A stretch of DNA of 64,000 nucleotides from Alphaproteobacteria bacterium (GTDB lineage Bacteria > Pseudomonadota > Alphaproteobacteria > Rhizobiales > Xanthobacteraceae). Shown here one piece after another: positions 25,749-33,681 of this stretch; position 1 is the first letter of the stretch, and every line of letters starts with the position of its first letter. The stretch spans positions 2,418,001 through 2,482,000 of the forward strand of contig JBBCGH010000001.1 in NCBI GenBank assembly GCA_037200445.1. Direction: 5' to 3'. Made by a program: the position numbers and the translations under genes. A model generated the notes under the pieces. The model ran no database searches and had not been told where the DNA came from. It saw only the letters and a program-made list of their open reading frames with translations.

Positions 25749-26492
25749 ATGATCGCCTTCGAGCATCTCGGTAAGGCTTATGGGCCGGTCGCGGCCGTGC
25801 GCGATCTCGAACTTATCGTCGCGAAAGGGGAAGTGTTTGGTTTTCTCGGGCCGAATGGTGCGGGCAAGACGACGACTATTCGCATGATGATGGGAATCCT
25901 CGTTCCGAGCGCCGGCCGCGTCGTTATCGACGGATTCGATTGCCAAACCGATCGGATCGAAGTGAAAAAGCGCGTCGGTTATTTGCCCGATAACCCGATT
26001 TTCTACGATTATCTAAGAGGGCGGGAGATCCTCGAATTCGTCAGCGAAATGCATGGCCAGTCGCGCGGCGAAGCGGCGCGACGCGCTGCAGAACTGCTCG
26101 AAGAGCTTGCGCTTGACGACGCGTCGGAGGAGTACGCGGCAAACTACTCTGCCGGCATGAAGAAAAAGCTCGCGCTCGCCTGCGCGCTGATTCATGAGCC
26201 GTCCGTTCTTATCCTCGACGAACCGACCAATGGGCTCGATCCACGCGCGTCGCGCGAGGTGCAGGAGCGACTTCGGCTGAGCGCCGTACAGGGCACGACA
26301 ATTTTCCTCTCCACCCACTTGCTGGATATGGCGGAGCGCCTGTGTGCGCGCGTCGGCATTATCCACAAGGGAGAGATCGTCGCGGTCGGTCCGCTGCGCG
26401 CGCTACAGGAAAAGGTCGTGCCTGGGGGATCGCTGGAGGAAGTTTTCCTGAAGGTGACGCAACCGGACGAAGGCGGGCGGAGCACCCTGTGA
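25749..26492 (+). CDS. ABC transporter ATP-binding protein (NatA-like)
   Basis: The 247-residue ATPase has Walker A GPNGAGKTT, the Q-loop region VGYLPDNPIFYDYL, signature YSAGMKKKLALACAL (the LSGGQ variant is SAGMK), Walker B VLILDEPTNGLD and the H-loop STHLLD. It resembles ATPases of ABC-2 exporters for drugs, antibiotics or sodium. The GTGA overlap with the next gene shows that the two work as a pair. Third-codon positions use A and T clearly more often than in flanking genes, a sign of a different origin. Confidence 0.93.
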   Translation: MIAFEHLGKAYGPVAAVRDLELIVAKGEVFGFLGPNGAGKTTTIRMMMGILVPSAGRVVIDGFDCQTDRIEVKKRVGYLPDNPIFYDYLRGREILEFVSEMHGQSRGEAARRAAELLEELALDDASEEYAANYSAGMKKKLALACALIHEPSVLILDEPTNGLDPRASREVQERLRLSAVQGTTIFLSTHLLDMAERLCARVGIIHKGEIVAVGPLRALQEKVVPGGSLEEVFLKVTQPDEGGRSTL

Positions 26493-28885
26493 TCTATCTC
26501 AGCCGCGCTTTGCGGCCAGCAGGATTGCTGGTTCGCCTGCGGCTTCGCCGCACGCTCAATCAGATGCAGTCGGCCTTGCGTTTCCGCTTAGCCTCTCCCG
26601 ACAAGAAGGCTACGGGCCGGACCACGCCGGTTATGTGGCTGTTGAGCGGGCTGGTCGGCTTAGCCATGCTTGGCGGATTCACAATGCTGTCCAACCAAGC
26701 GATCATCAACATCAAGAGCACGCTGGGGTCGGTACAAGTTCAGGCGACGGCACCCCCTACCTCTGCGACCGATCACACAACTTCGCCCCAGAAGCGCGGA
26801 AAGCCGGTACGTCGCCTCCTCCCGCCCGCGCCGGGGACTGTATTGTCTCTCGAAGTACAGCGAGGTGCGATCTTCCAAGTAACTCTGCTCATTGTTGCGG
26901 TGCTGTTAGTGACGGTAGCAAGCAGGGAACTCGCCCGTCCCGAATGGGACTTCGAGTGGCTCGCCACGCTGCCGCTGCCGCTCACCACATTACTGCTGTG
27001 TCGATTGGTCGAGCGGGTTGTAACGAGCGCTTCCGGCTTCTTCGGCTTGGTCCCGTTCCTGTCCGTTCTCGCATGGACTTGTGGTTACCGCTGGATGGCG
27101 CCGCTGCTTGGCCTCGGCCTGTCCATCATGCTCACGTCCCTCGTTGCCACCGCTCAGATGCTCAGCGACACGGGATTGCGCCTCTCCCTCTCGCCGCCAA
27201 GGCTGCGAAATCTTCACGCGGCGATCTCCATCCTCAGTGTGCCGGTACCGCTTCTGGCGATGTCGATGGCGATGGCGGCAAACACGTTCGTGTTCGGTTG
27301 GGCAGCCGCGCTGCCGGGGCTGGCGATGTGGCTTCCGCCCGGTTTGGCGGTGCGGATGCTCGCCGCTGCCGATGCCGGTTCGGCCCTACTCTGGTGTGCC
27401 CTCATGATCGGCGAGGTGACGCTGCTGGTGGCGGCCGGTTTGGTGTTGCTGCGGCGTCAGCTGCGGGATGGCGTGATCGCGGCGGGCGCGCGCGAACCGG
27501 TGGCGCGCAAGCCGCGTACGCTTCGCAAAGCGGAGTTCGATTCCCGGACCGGTACGCACCCGTTTCTGTCGGTCGTTCAGCGCCGTGAATTGCGACTTCT
27601 GATGCGCGACCGCACCTATATGGTGCAGACTCTCCTGTTTCCCGCCTTGATCGTCGGCATGCAGGTATTACTCAATCCGGGCGCAGGTTTCTCGCTTGGC
27701 CTCCTCAACGAACCGCAGCATCTGGCGGCGATCGCATTCGGTGTTGCAAGCTACGGGCTCATCTTCTCAGCCTTTCAGACGCTCAACGCCGAAGGTCAGT
27801 CACTCTGGATTCTGTACAGCGTCCCGCATTCGCTCGAGTCCGTGCTGCGGCAGAAAGCAAGACTCTGGATGGTAGTCGCTTTCAGCTACCCGCTTGTCAT
27901 GTTTGCCGTGGCGATTGGGGCCACGGGCAATATCTCGCTGCAATTTGCCGAGGCAGCCCTGGTCGTCCTTGTCGGTGTGCCGATTTTTTCCGCCATCGCG
28001 ACAGCGCTCGGGGTCTTCGGTTGCGACCCGTTGGAAGTGGACCCCCAGCGCCGTATACGAATAACCTATCTTTATCTCTATATGTTGATTGCTTCGCTGT
28101 ACGTGTATGCCATTTACGCTGCCAGCATCTGGCAGCGCCTTGCACTAGTCATCCTGACAGCCCTCGTCGCCATTGCGCTGTGGCAGAAAGCACGCGACCG
28201 GTTCGACTACCTGCTCGATCCATCCGCCTCCCCACCGGCGCGCGTATCGGTGGCGGACGGGCTGATTGCCGCCCTGTTGTTCTTCGTGTTGCAGGGATTG
28301 GCGGGGTTGATGCAAATGCGCCTGAGCGGCACGAATACTCCGACTGCGCAGACGATTTGGATTTCGTTCGTTATCGCGGGCGCCGCAACCTACGGGCTGG
28401 CGCGGTTTGTCTACTGGCGCATGGATACGCTCGGCGTTCCCAGGATTGTCGGCGAGGGAATGCCTCGGGCGCTGCTGCTGGGGATGATCGGAGGCATCGC
28501 GGCATCGCTCGTGGCGCTCGCGTACCTTCAAATCGGTCCAAGGTTTCTTCCCGTCCCTTTGCCGGCGAAACTTTCCGATCCGATTCTGGCGATAGGGCTT
28601 GTGACCGTTATCATCATCGCGGCGCCGATCTTCGAAGAGTTCATCTTTCGCGGCCTGATCTTCGAGGGGCTGCGGCGCTCACTCGGCCTTGGCAGCGCGA
28701 CGCTTGCCAGCGCCGCCATCTTTGCGATCGTGCATCCGCCCTTTTCCATCGTGCCCGTATTCGTGCTGGGCGTGTGCGCCGCCCTGGTCTATAGCCACAC
28801 CCGAATGCTTGTCGCCCCAATGATCGTGCATGCAATCTACAATACGGTCATTATTGGACAGCAATGGCACGCGATATATGAATGA
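26489..28885 (+). CDS. ABC-2 type permease fused to a CPBP intramembrane protease
   Basis: The 798-residue protein begins at a GTG overlapping the ATPase stop (GTGA). Residues 1-590 hold a large ABC-2-like permease with many hydrophobic helices and a basic proline-rich loop at about 85-115. The last 200 residues form a CPBP (CAAX/Abi) protease domain with all catalytic motifs: EEFIFRG (Glu716, Glu717, Arg721), FAIVH (Phe745, His749) and HAIYN (His781, Asn785). Such permease-protease fusions are known in a few bacterial groups, where the roles are unclear; bacteriocin handling or self-immunity is the usual idea for CPBP proteins. GC and codon use are lower than in neighbours, suggesting transfer. 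The upstream in-frame start inside the ATPase gene is a shadow. Confidence 0.88.
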   Translation: MIYLSRALRPAGLLVRLRLRRTLNQMQSALRFRLASPDKKATGRTTPVMWLLSGLVGLAMLGGFTMLSNQAIINIKSTLGSVQVQATAPPTSATDHTTSPQKRGKPVRRLLPPAPGTVLSLEVQRGAIFQVTLLIVAVLLVTVASRELARPEWDFEWLATLPLPLTTLLLCRLVERVVTSASGFFGLVPFLSVLAWTCGYRWMAPLLGLGLSIMLTSLVATAQMLSDTGLRLSLSPPRLRNLHAAISILSVPVPLLAMSMAMAANTFVFGWAAALPGLAMWLPPGLAVRMLAAADAGSALLWCALMIGEVTLLVAAGLVLLRRQLRDGVIAAGAREPVARKPRTLRKAEFDSRTGTHPFLSVVQRRELRLLMRDRTYMVQTLLFPALIVGMQVLLNPGAGFSLGLLNEPQHLAAIAFGVASYGLIFSAFQTLNAEGQSLWILYSVPHSLESVLRQKARLWMVVAFSYPLVMFAVAIGATGNISLQFAEAALVVLVGVPIFSAIATALGVFGCDPLEVDPQRRIRITYLYLYMLIASLYVYAIYAASIWQRLALVILTALVAIALWQKARDRFDYLLDPSASPPARVSVADGLIAALLFFVLQGLAGLMQMRLSGTNTPTAQTIWISFVIAGAATYGLARFVYWRMDTLGVPRIVGEGMPRALLLGMIGGIAASLVALAYLQIGPRFLPVPLPAKLSDPILAIGLVTVIIIAAPIFEEFIFRGLIFEGLRRSLGLGSATLASAAIFAIVHPPFSIVPVFVLGVCAALVYSHTRMLVAPMIVHAIYNTVIIGQQWHAIYE

Positions 28886-28915
28886 AAACGCTGCGTTTTC
28901 GACTTGAGACCATAA

Positions 28916-29614
28916 ATGTCCATCGTCAATTCCATCCGCTCGCAGTTCGCTCCCATTCATCCGGAGGGCTATCCCTTCATCGGCGCTTTCGCGCTGGCGA
29001 GCCTGATCCTGTTCTGGCTGTGGCCCCCGCTCGGCTGGCTCGGCACTGTGCTGACGCTGTGGTGCGCCTATTTCTTTCGCGACCCGGTCCGCGTGACGCC
29101 GGTTGCCGAACGGCTGGCGGTTTCGCCGGCCGACGGGCGCGTCAGCCTGGTCACCAACGCGGTGCCGCCGCCGGAGCTCGGCCTCGGCGACAAGCCGTTG
29201 CCCCGTGTCTCGATCTTCATGAGCGTGTTCGACTGTCACGTGAACCGCTCGCCTGTCGCCGGGCGCATCGAGCGCATCGCCTATACGGCAGGTAAGTTCC
29301 TGAACGCCGATCTCGACAAGGCGAGCGAGGACAATGAGCGCAACGCATTCCTGATCGCGAGCCCCGCGGGGCCGATCGGCGTGGTGCAGATCGCGGGCCT
29401 CATCGCGCGTCGTATAGTTTGCTGGGCGAGTGAAGGGCAGCCCGTTGCTGCCGGCGAGCGCATCGGCATGATTCGCTTCGGTTCCCGCGTCGATGTCTAT
29501 CTGCCGGCCGGAACTACGCCGCTCGTGTCGGAGGGGCAGACCTCGCTCGCGGGCGAGACCATCATCGCGGATCTTCGCAACACCGCATCGAGTCCCACAT
29601 TCCGCGTCAGCTGA
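28916..29614 (+). CDS. psd: Phosphatidylserine decarboxylase proenzyme
   Basis: The 232-residue protein is the short alphaproteobacterial type of Psd, which makes phosphatidylethanolamine at the inner membrane. Two hydrophobic stretches near the N-terminus anchor it. The catalytic core has [21 protein letters not shown], and near the C-terminus [12 protein letters not shown], where cleavage between Gly and Ser forms the pyruvoyl group (the LGST site of other families is FGSR here). pssA, the enzyme before it in the pathway, follows 700 bases downstream, separated by a DUF2336-like gene and repeats. Confidence 0.94.
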   Translation: MSIVNSIRSQFAPIHPEGYPFIGAFALASLILFWLWPPLGWLGTVLTLWCAYFFRDPVRVTPVAERLAVSPADGRVSLVTNAVPPPELGLGDKPLPRVSIFMSVFDCHVNRSPVAGRIERIAYTAGKFLNADLDKASEDNERNAFLIASPAGPIGVVQIAGLIARRIVCWASEGQPVAAGERIGMIRFGSRVDVYLPAGTTPLVSEGQTSLAGETIIADLRNTASSPTFRVS

Positions 29615-29758
29615 TCAACTCATGTTGATGTGGATAACGGTGACGGTAAACACGCGTTAACCGGCTGCTTGCACCCCGCTTAGCACAATCGATCGAATTT
29701 TCTGCGTATCTCGCCGCATCAGGATTTTTCCTGTTGGGGGAAATCGGGGACTCGATCG

Positions 29759-30157
29759 ATGCCGCCTGCACAGGACAACGAGCACGCCGCCGCGATCCTC
29801 GAGCGAAGGGCTCAAGGATTGCTTGCGCTTGACGAGGTGCTCGCCGAGCTCGCCGACGCAAATTGTGTCGTGACGATCGCGGCAGTGGTCGCGGAGCGCA
29901 TCCGCGTGCAGCCTGACGTGGTCGCGCGCTTCCTCGATGCGGAGTCCGACGAGCAGATTTCGGTGATCTGCCGCGCCGCCGGCTTCAGCCTCAACGGCTT
30001 TTCGGCCGTGCTGCGCATGCGACGCCGCCGCAACCATGGGAGCCGCGGCGCGACCGAAGCGCTCGCATACTTCTCGAGCCTCAATCGCGCGTCGGCCGAA
30101 CGCATCCTGCAGCAGATGGTGCCGCGCCCCGCGCGTCCCGGCCGCCGCTTCCGCTAG
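29759..30157 (+). CDS. DUF2336-like protein (short)
   Basis: The 132-residue product is mostly helical and basic at the end. The segment ISVICRAAGFSLNGFSAVLRMRRRRN and the surrounding helices look like the C-terminal part of DUF2336 proteins, which in full length are about 350 residues with HEAT-like repeats; here only that part is present. GGGGGAAATCGGGG purine runs precede the ATG. The position between psd and pssA is suggestive, but no link to phospholipids is known to me. A palindromic repeat begins on its TAG stop. Confidence 0.6.
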   Translation: MPPAQDNEHAAAILERRAQGLLALDEVLAELADANCVVTIAAVVAERIRVQPDVVARFLDAESDEQISVICRAAGFSLNGFSAVLRMRRRRNHGSRGATEALAYFSSLNRASAERILQQMVPRPARPGRRFR

Positions 30158-30258
30158 AGCATGATCCCGAAAAGTGGGAACCGGTTTTCGGACAAGATCA
30201 TGCTCGAACAAAAAGCTAGAGCCGAACTCTGACTTTAGCAGGAACGACAAGGCTCTAG
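30157..30258. repeat. Composite palindromic repeat: GAGCATGATC copy C plus CTAGAGCC inverted pair
   Basis: Positions 30157-30205 are a copy of the GAGCATGATC palindrome, beginning on the last base of the upstream TAG stop. Directly after it CTAGAGCC (30216-30223) and GGCTCTAG (30251-30258) form a second inverted pair around a 27-base loop. The unit ends 65 bases before pssA and could affect its mRNA 5' end. Confidence 0.75.
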
Positions 30259-30322
30259 GTGTACGTTAACCGTTTCGTTTCGGCCGGTGGCGTGACGGGA
30301 CGCGAGCCGCTATATTTTCGGC

Positions 30323-31192
30323 ATGCCGTATTCGCGCCACGACCCCGAACGCCGCCAGCGCCGTATCGAGCGGTTGCGCCAGATCCCGGTGCGCCGGCTG
30401 GTTCCGAACGTCATCACCCTGCTCGCGCTGTGTGCCGGCCTCACCGGTATCCGCCTCGCGTTCGAGGAACGCTATGAGCTGGCCCTTGCGGCGATCGTGT
30501 TCGCCGCGATGCTCGACGCGGTCGACGGCCGCGTCGCGCGCATGATCAAGGGCACGTCGCGCTTTGGCGCCGAGCTCGACAGCCTGGCCGACTTCGTCAA
30601 CTTCGGCGTCGCGCCCGGCCTCATCCTCTACGTCTGGGAGCTCAAGGCGCTCGGGAACCTCGGCTGGATCGCCGCGATGGTCCTGGCGATCTGTGCCGGG
30701 CTGCGCCTGGCGCGCTTCAATGTCCAGATTGAGGACCCGAACCGCCCGGCCTGGGCCGGCAACTTCTTCACCGGCATGCCGGCGCCGGCCGGCGCCATCA
30801 CCGTGCTGCTGCCGGTGTATGTCGGCTTCCTTGGCCTGCACGTGCCCGCGGCCATCACGCTGGTCTACACGCTGGTCATTGCGGCATTGATGGTTTCGCG
30901 TCTTCCGGTGCTGTCGGGCAAGCAGATCGGCAACCGCGTTCCGCCCGAGATGGTGCTGCCGGTCATCGTTGTTGCGGTTCTCTTCATCGCGCTGCTGGTC
31001 AGCTATCCCTGGGAGGTGCTGAGCGTGGGCACCGTCGCGTACCTTGCCTGCTTGCCGCTTGGCTGGTGGCTGCAGCAGCGTCATCTGCAGGCGGATGCCG
31101 CGCTGGCGGCCGTGCCGGCCGCTGGCGATGACCGGCCGGTGCGACCGCCCGAGGTCGACGCGAAACACGACCGCCCGCCGCGGCTCAATTGA
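30323..31192 (+). CDS. pssA: CDP-diacylglycerol-serine O-phosphatidyltransferase
   Basis: The 289-residue membrane enzyme makes phosphatidylserine from CDP-diacylglycerol and serine. The CDP-alcohol phosphotransferase motif is complete: DAVDGRVARM, then FGAELDSLAD with the last two catalytic Asp residues. About eight hydrophobic helices follow; the type II (membrane) PssA form is typical of Hyphomicrobiales. Its product is the substrate of Psd, encoded upstream. The stop codon abuts the ATG of ureE with no gap, so the two are co-translated. Confidence 0.94.
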   Translation: MPYSRHDPERRQRRIERLRQIPVRRLVPNVITLLALCAGLTGIRLAFEERYELALAAIVFAAMLDAVDGRVARMIKGTSRFGAELDSLADFVNFGVAPGLILYVWELKALGNLGWIAAMVLAICAGLRLARFNVQIEDPNRPAWAGNFFTGMPAPAGAITVLLPVYVGFLGLHVPAAITLVYTLVIAALMVSRLPVLSGKQIGNRVPPEMVLPVIVVAVLFIALLVSYPWEVLSVGTVAYLACLPLGWWLQQRHLQADAALAAVPAAGDDRPVRPPEVDAKHDRPPRLN

Positions 31193-31732
31193 ATGCTACG
31201 CGTCGTTCGCGTCGTAACGTCTGCGGGCTCCGATGCGCGCCACGTCGACACCGTCCTCCTGAATTCGCAACGGCGCCGGCTGCAAACCGGGCACTTCACC
31301 GGCGTGAACGGCACACAGATCGGCGCGATGCTTCCCGAGCCGCTGCTGCTGCGCAACGGCGACGCGCTGGAGCTCGATGACGGCAGCCTCGTCGATGTGG
31401 TGATCGAGCCCGAGCCCCTCATCGAGGTTCGCGGCAGCGATCTCACGCATCTGGCGCGCCTTGCCTGGCATCTCGGCGACCGCCACGTGCCGGTGCAGAT
31501 TTTCGCCAACCGGCTGCGCATGCGGCCCGACGGCGCGCTCGAAGCAACGCTGAAAGCGCTGGGCGCGCGACTGATGGCGATCGAGGCGCCGTTCGATCCG
31601 GAGGGCGGCGCTTACGCGCAACATGCGCATGCCCACGGTCATCACGGTCACCACCACGATCATGCGCATGGCGACGATCATCATCACGGCCATGACCATC
31701 ACCATGGTCGTGGACATCATCATCACGACTGA
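31193..31732 (+). CDS. ureE: Urease accessory protein UreE-like nickel chaperone with His-rich tail
   Basis: The 179-residue protein has the UreE N-terminal domain (TVLLNSQRRRLQTG, LLLRNGDALELDDG) and the metal-binding C-terminal domain (DLTHLARLAWHLGDRHVPVQI, with the conserved His-rich strand GDRHV), followed by a tail of about 40 residues that is mostly His with Asp and Gly. Such tails hold several Ni2+ ions. UreE delivers nickel to urease, but no urease structural or accessory gene is in this window; the gene directly follows pssA. It may serve a urease encoded elsewhere or nickel storage. Confidence 0.88.
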   Translation: MLRVVRVVTSAGSDARHVDTVLLNSQRRRLQTGHFTGVNGTQIGAMLPEPLLLRNGDALELDDGSLVDVVIEPEPLIEVRGSDLTHLARLAWHLGDRHVPVQIFANRLRMRPDGALEATLKALGARLMAIEAPFDPEGGAYAQHAHAHGHHGHHHDHAHGDDHHHGHDHHHGRGHHHHD

Positions 31733-31770
31733 CGGACGCAGGTTGAAGGCAATTTCGGCGTTTACCGGAT

Positions 31771-31786
31771 GCCCGCCTTCGCGGGC
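31771..31786. repeat. Short REP-like palindrome before the SDR gene
   Basis: GCCCGCCTTCGCGGGC is a perfect 6-bp stem with a CTTC loop, of a kind dispersed in many rhizobial genomes. It ends just ahead of the GGAGGAGC ribosome binding site of the gene at 31801, so it could influence initiation. Confidence 0.5.
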
Positions 31787-31800
31787 CTGACGGAGGAGCA

Positions 31801-32526
31801 ATGGGACGCTTGCGCGACAAGGTCATTCTCATCACCGGCGCGGCGGGCGGCATCGGTTCGGCAATTGCCGAGGCGGTCGTGCGCAACGGCGGGATCGCGA
31901 TCGCAAGCGATCTCGAGAGCCGGCCCGGCATCGACCACCCGCTCGACGTCACGTCCGAGGCGGACTGGCAGCGCGTCATCGGGGCGATCGGGGCGAGCGC
32001 CGGCCGGCTCGACGGGCTGGTCAACTCCGCCGGCATCGCGCCGCTCGGCACCGTGGAGAGCACCGACTACGCGATCTGGCGCAAGGTGATGGCGGTCAAT
32101 CTCGACGGCACGTTCCTCGGCTGCAAGCACGCGCTGCCGCTGATCAAGAAGACCGGCGGCTCGATCGTGAACATCTCGTCGGTTTCGGGGATCGTCGGCG
32201 GGCACAATCTCGCGGCCTACAATGCCTCCAAGGGCGGCGTGCGCCTGCTCAGCAAGTCGGTCGCGCTGCACGGCGCGCGGCAGAGTCCGCAGGTGCGCTG
32301 CAATTCGGTGCATCCGACCTTCATCGAGGGACCGATGTCGGATGCCCTGTTCAAGGTCGTGCCCAACCCCGCGGAAATCAAGGCGCGCATGGAGCGGCAG
32401 ATCCCGCTGCATCGCTTCGGGAAGCCCGCGGAAGTCGCCGAGATGTGCGTCTATCTGCTGTCGGATGAATCCGTGTTCGTCACCGGCGCCGAGTTCGTCA
32501 TCGACGGCGGGCTGACGGCGCAGTGA
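31801..32526 (+). CDS. SDR family oxidoreductase
   Basis: The 241-residue short-chain dehydrogenase has the cofactor motif TGAAGGIGSA (residues about 11-20), NSAGIAPLG in place of NNAG, the catalytic Ser in NISSVSG and YNASKGG (Tyr and Lys), and ends in a classical IDGGLTAQ tail. The early acidic residue after strand 2 (SDLE) favours NAD+. It resembles dehydrogenases for cyclic alcohols and hydroxysteroids, with a loop FIEGPMSDALFK after the active site. Stands alone between ureE and a convergent GST gene. Confidence 0.9.
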   Translation: MGRLRDKVILITGAAGGIGSAIAEAVVRNGGIAIASDLESRPGIDHPLDVTSEADWQRVIGAIGASAGRLDGLVNSAGIAPLGTVESTDYAIWRKVMAVNLDGTFLGCKHALPLIKKTGGSIVNISSVSGIVGGHNLAAYNASKGGVRLLSKSVALHGARQSPQVRCNSVHPTFIEGPMSDALFKVVPNPAEIKARMERQIPLHRFGKPAEVAEMCVYLLSDESVFVTGAEFVIDGGLTAQ

Positions 32527-32529
32527 TCC

Positions 32530-33171
32530 TCACGAAGGAATCGGATGCCCCGGCATCAGATCGTACGGGTGCGCCCAGCCCGGCAGCGCCTTGACGCGTT
32601 CGCACCAGGCGCCGATCGCCGGATGATCCTTGCCGATGTCGAAGCCGAATTCCTCGGCCGGGTAGTAGAGGTAGCCGGCGAGCGAGACGTCCGCGATGGT
32701 CGGCCGGTCGCCGAGCAGGAATTTGCGGCCCTCGAGCCGCTTGTTGATGATGGAAAGGCTGCCGTCGATGCGGCCCTTGAAGAAGGCGAGCACGGCGGGA
32801 TCGCCCGCGGGCTTGGCGAAGTTCTTCAGGAAGCGATACGGCCCGAGGAAGCCGTTGACCTTCTGATTGTCGAAGATGATCCAGCGCAGCGCTTCGAGCT
32901 CTTCGTCCTCGCCCTGTGGCAAATACTTGCCCGAGCGCTTGGCGAGATAATTGAGGATCACGCCCGACTGGCTGAGCTTTCTGGGTCCGTGTGCCAGCAC
33001 CGGCGCCTCGCCCATTTCGTTGATGTCGCCGCGATATTCGGGCGTGCGCGTCTGGCCCTTGAAGAAGGCGACATAGTTCGGTTTCCAGTCGGCGCCGATC
33101 AGGTTGAGCATGAGCGCGGCGCGGTACGCGTTGCCGGACTGGGCAAAGCAATAGAGTTCGTATTCCGCCAT
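32530..33171 (-). CDS. Glutathione S-transferase family protein
   Basis: The 213-residue protein has an N-terminal thioredoxin fold (YELYCFAQSGNAYRAALML, with Ser11-12 as likely glutathione contact, and NEMGEAPVLAHG, LSQSGVILNYLA) and a helical C-terminal domain with FLLGDRPTIADVSLAGYLY. It belongs to the bacterial beta/Nu-like GSTs; no specific substrate. It is convergent with the SDR gene, three bases between the stop codons. Confidence 0.9.
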   Translation of the reverse strand: MAEYELYCFAQSGNAYRAALMLNLIGADWKPNYVAFFKGQTRTPEYRGDINEMGEAPVLAHGPRKLSQSGVILNYLAKRSGKYLPQGEDEELEALRWIIFDNQKVNGFLGPYRFLKNFAKPAGDPAVLAFFKGRIDGSLSIINKRLEGRKFLLGDRPTIADVSLAGYLYYPAEEFGFDIGKDHPAIGAWCERVKALPGWAHPYDLMPGHPIPS

Positions 33172-33246
33172 GGCAGGTCCCTCCGTTGCGCCAACTCTAG
33201 AGCAGTCGCACGCCAGTTCTGGAATGAATCATTTTGATCGGATCGA

Positions 33247-33621
33247 TCAACGCGCCAGCGTGATCGACGCGCCGGCCGTGGCCTTGCCCTCGAAGCGGCC
33301 CGGACCGGCGAGCGCGAGCTGCGCGAGCGGCTGCCCGTTGTGATCGCGGATCACGAGCCCGGTCTGGTCGAAGGTCCATTTGCGGCTGGTGTAGAAATTC
33401 CCCGGGCAGCCGCCCTCCGGCGCAATGGTGCCTTCCGGCGCCTCCGGCGCGCCTCCGAAGTTCATGCCGCACTGGGCGGGCCCGGATGCCAGCAGCCAGC
33501 GGCCCGCCATCGGCTCGGGCGGCGCGCCGGGGCGCACCATGGTCGTGCCGGTCACGGCCTGCTCACCGGCGCAGCCGGCGAGCGCGAAAGCCAACGCGAT
33601 GGCAGGGAGAATCGAACGCAT
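33247..33621 (-). CDS. AprI/Inh-type protease inhibitor lipoprotein
   Basis: The 124-residue product has a lipoprotein signal with the lipobox ALAGCAG (Cys17) and then a small beta-barrel domain of the Inh/Omp19 type: MAGRWLLASGPAQCGMNF, GGCPGNFYTSRKWTF with a disulfide-forming cysteine pair, and a C-terminal FEGKATAGASITLAR. The family includes Brucella Omp19 and inhibitors of metalloproteases, located at the outer membrane. No protease gene is adjacent. Separated from mmsA by a short repeat. Confidence 0.85.
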   Translation of the reverse strand: MRSILPAIALAFALAGCAGEQAVTGTTMVRPGAPPEPMAGRWLLASGPAQCGMNFGGAPEAPEGTIAPEGGCPGNFYTSRKWTFDQTGLVIRDHNGQPLAQLALAGPGRFEGKATAGASITLAR

Positions 33622-33637
33622 CCCTTTACTCTTTGCG

Positions 33638-33668
33638 ATCCCGGCTCGCGCTGGCGTGCGTCCGGGAT
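33638..33668. repeat. Hairpin-forming intergenic repeat
   Basis: ATCCCGG (33638-33644) and CCGGGAT (33662-33668) form a 7-bp stem around CTCGCGCTGGCGTGCGT. The form matches a dispersed CCGGGATGACG-type element; it lies between the lipoprotein gene and mmsA. Confidence 0.4.
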
Positions 33669-33681
33669 GACGCGTTCCGCG

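Noticed and set aside
31618-31731. CAT/CAC-rich DNA that looks like a microsatellite
   Set aside because: It is in frame and encodes the His-rich nickel-binding tail of UreE.
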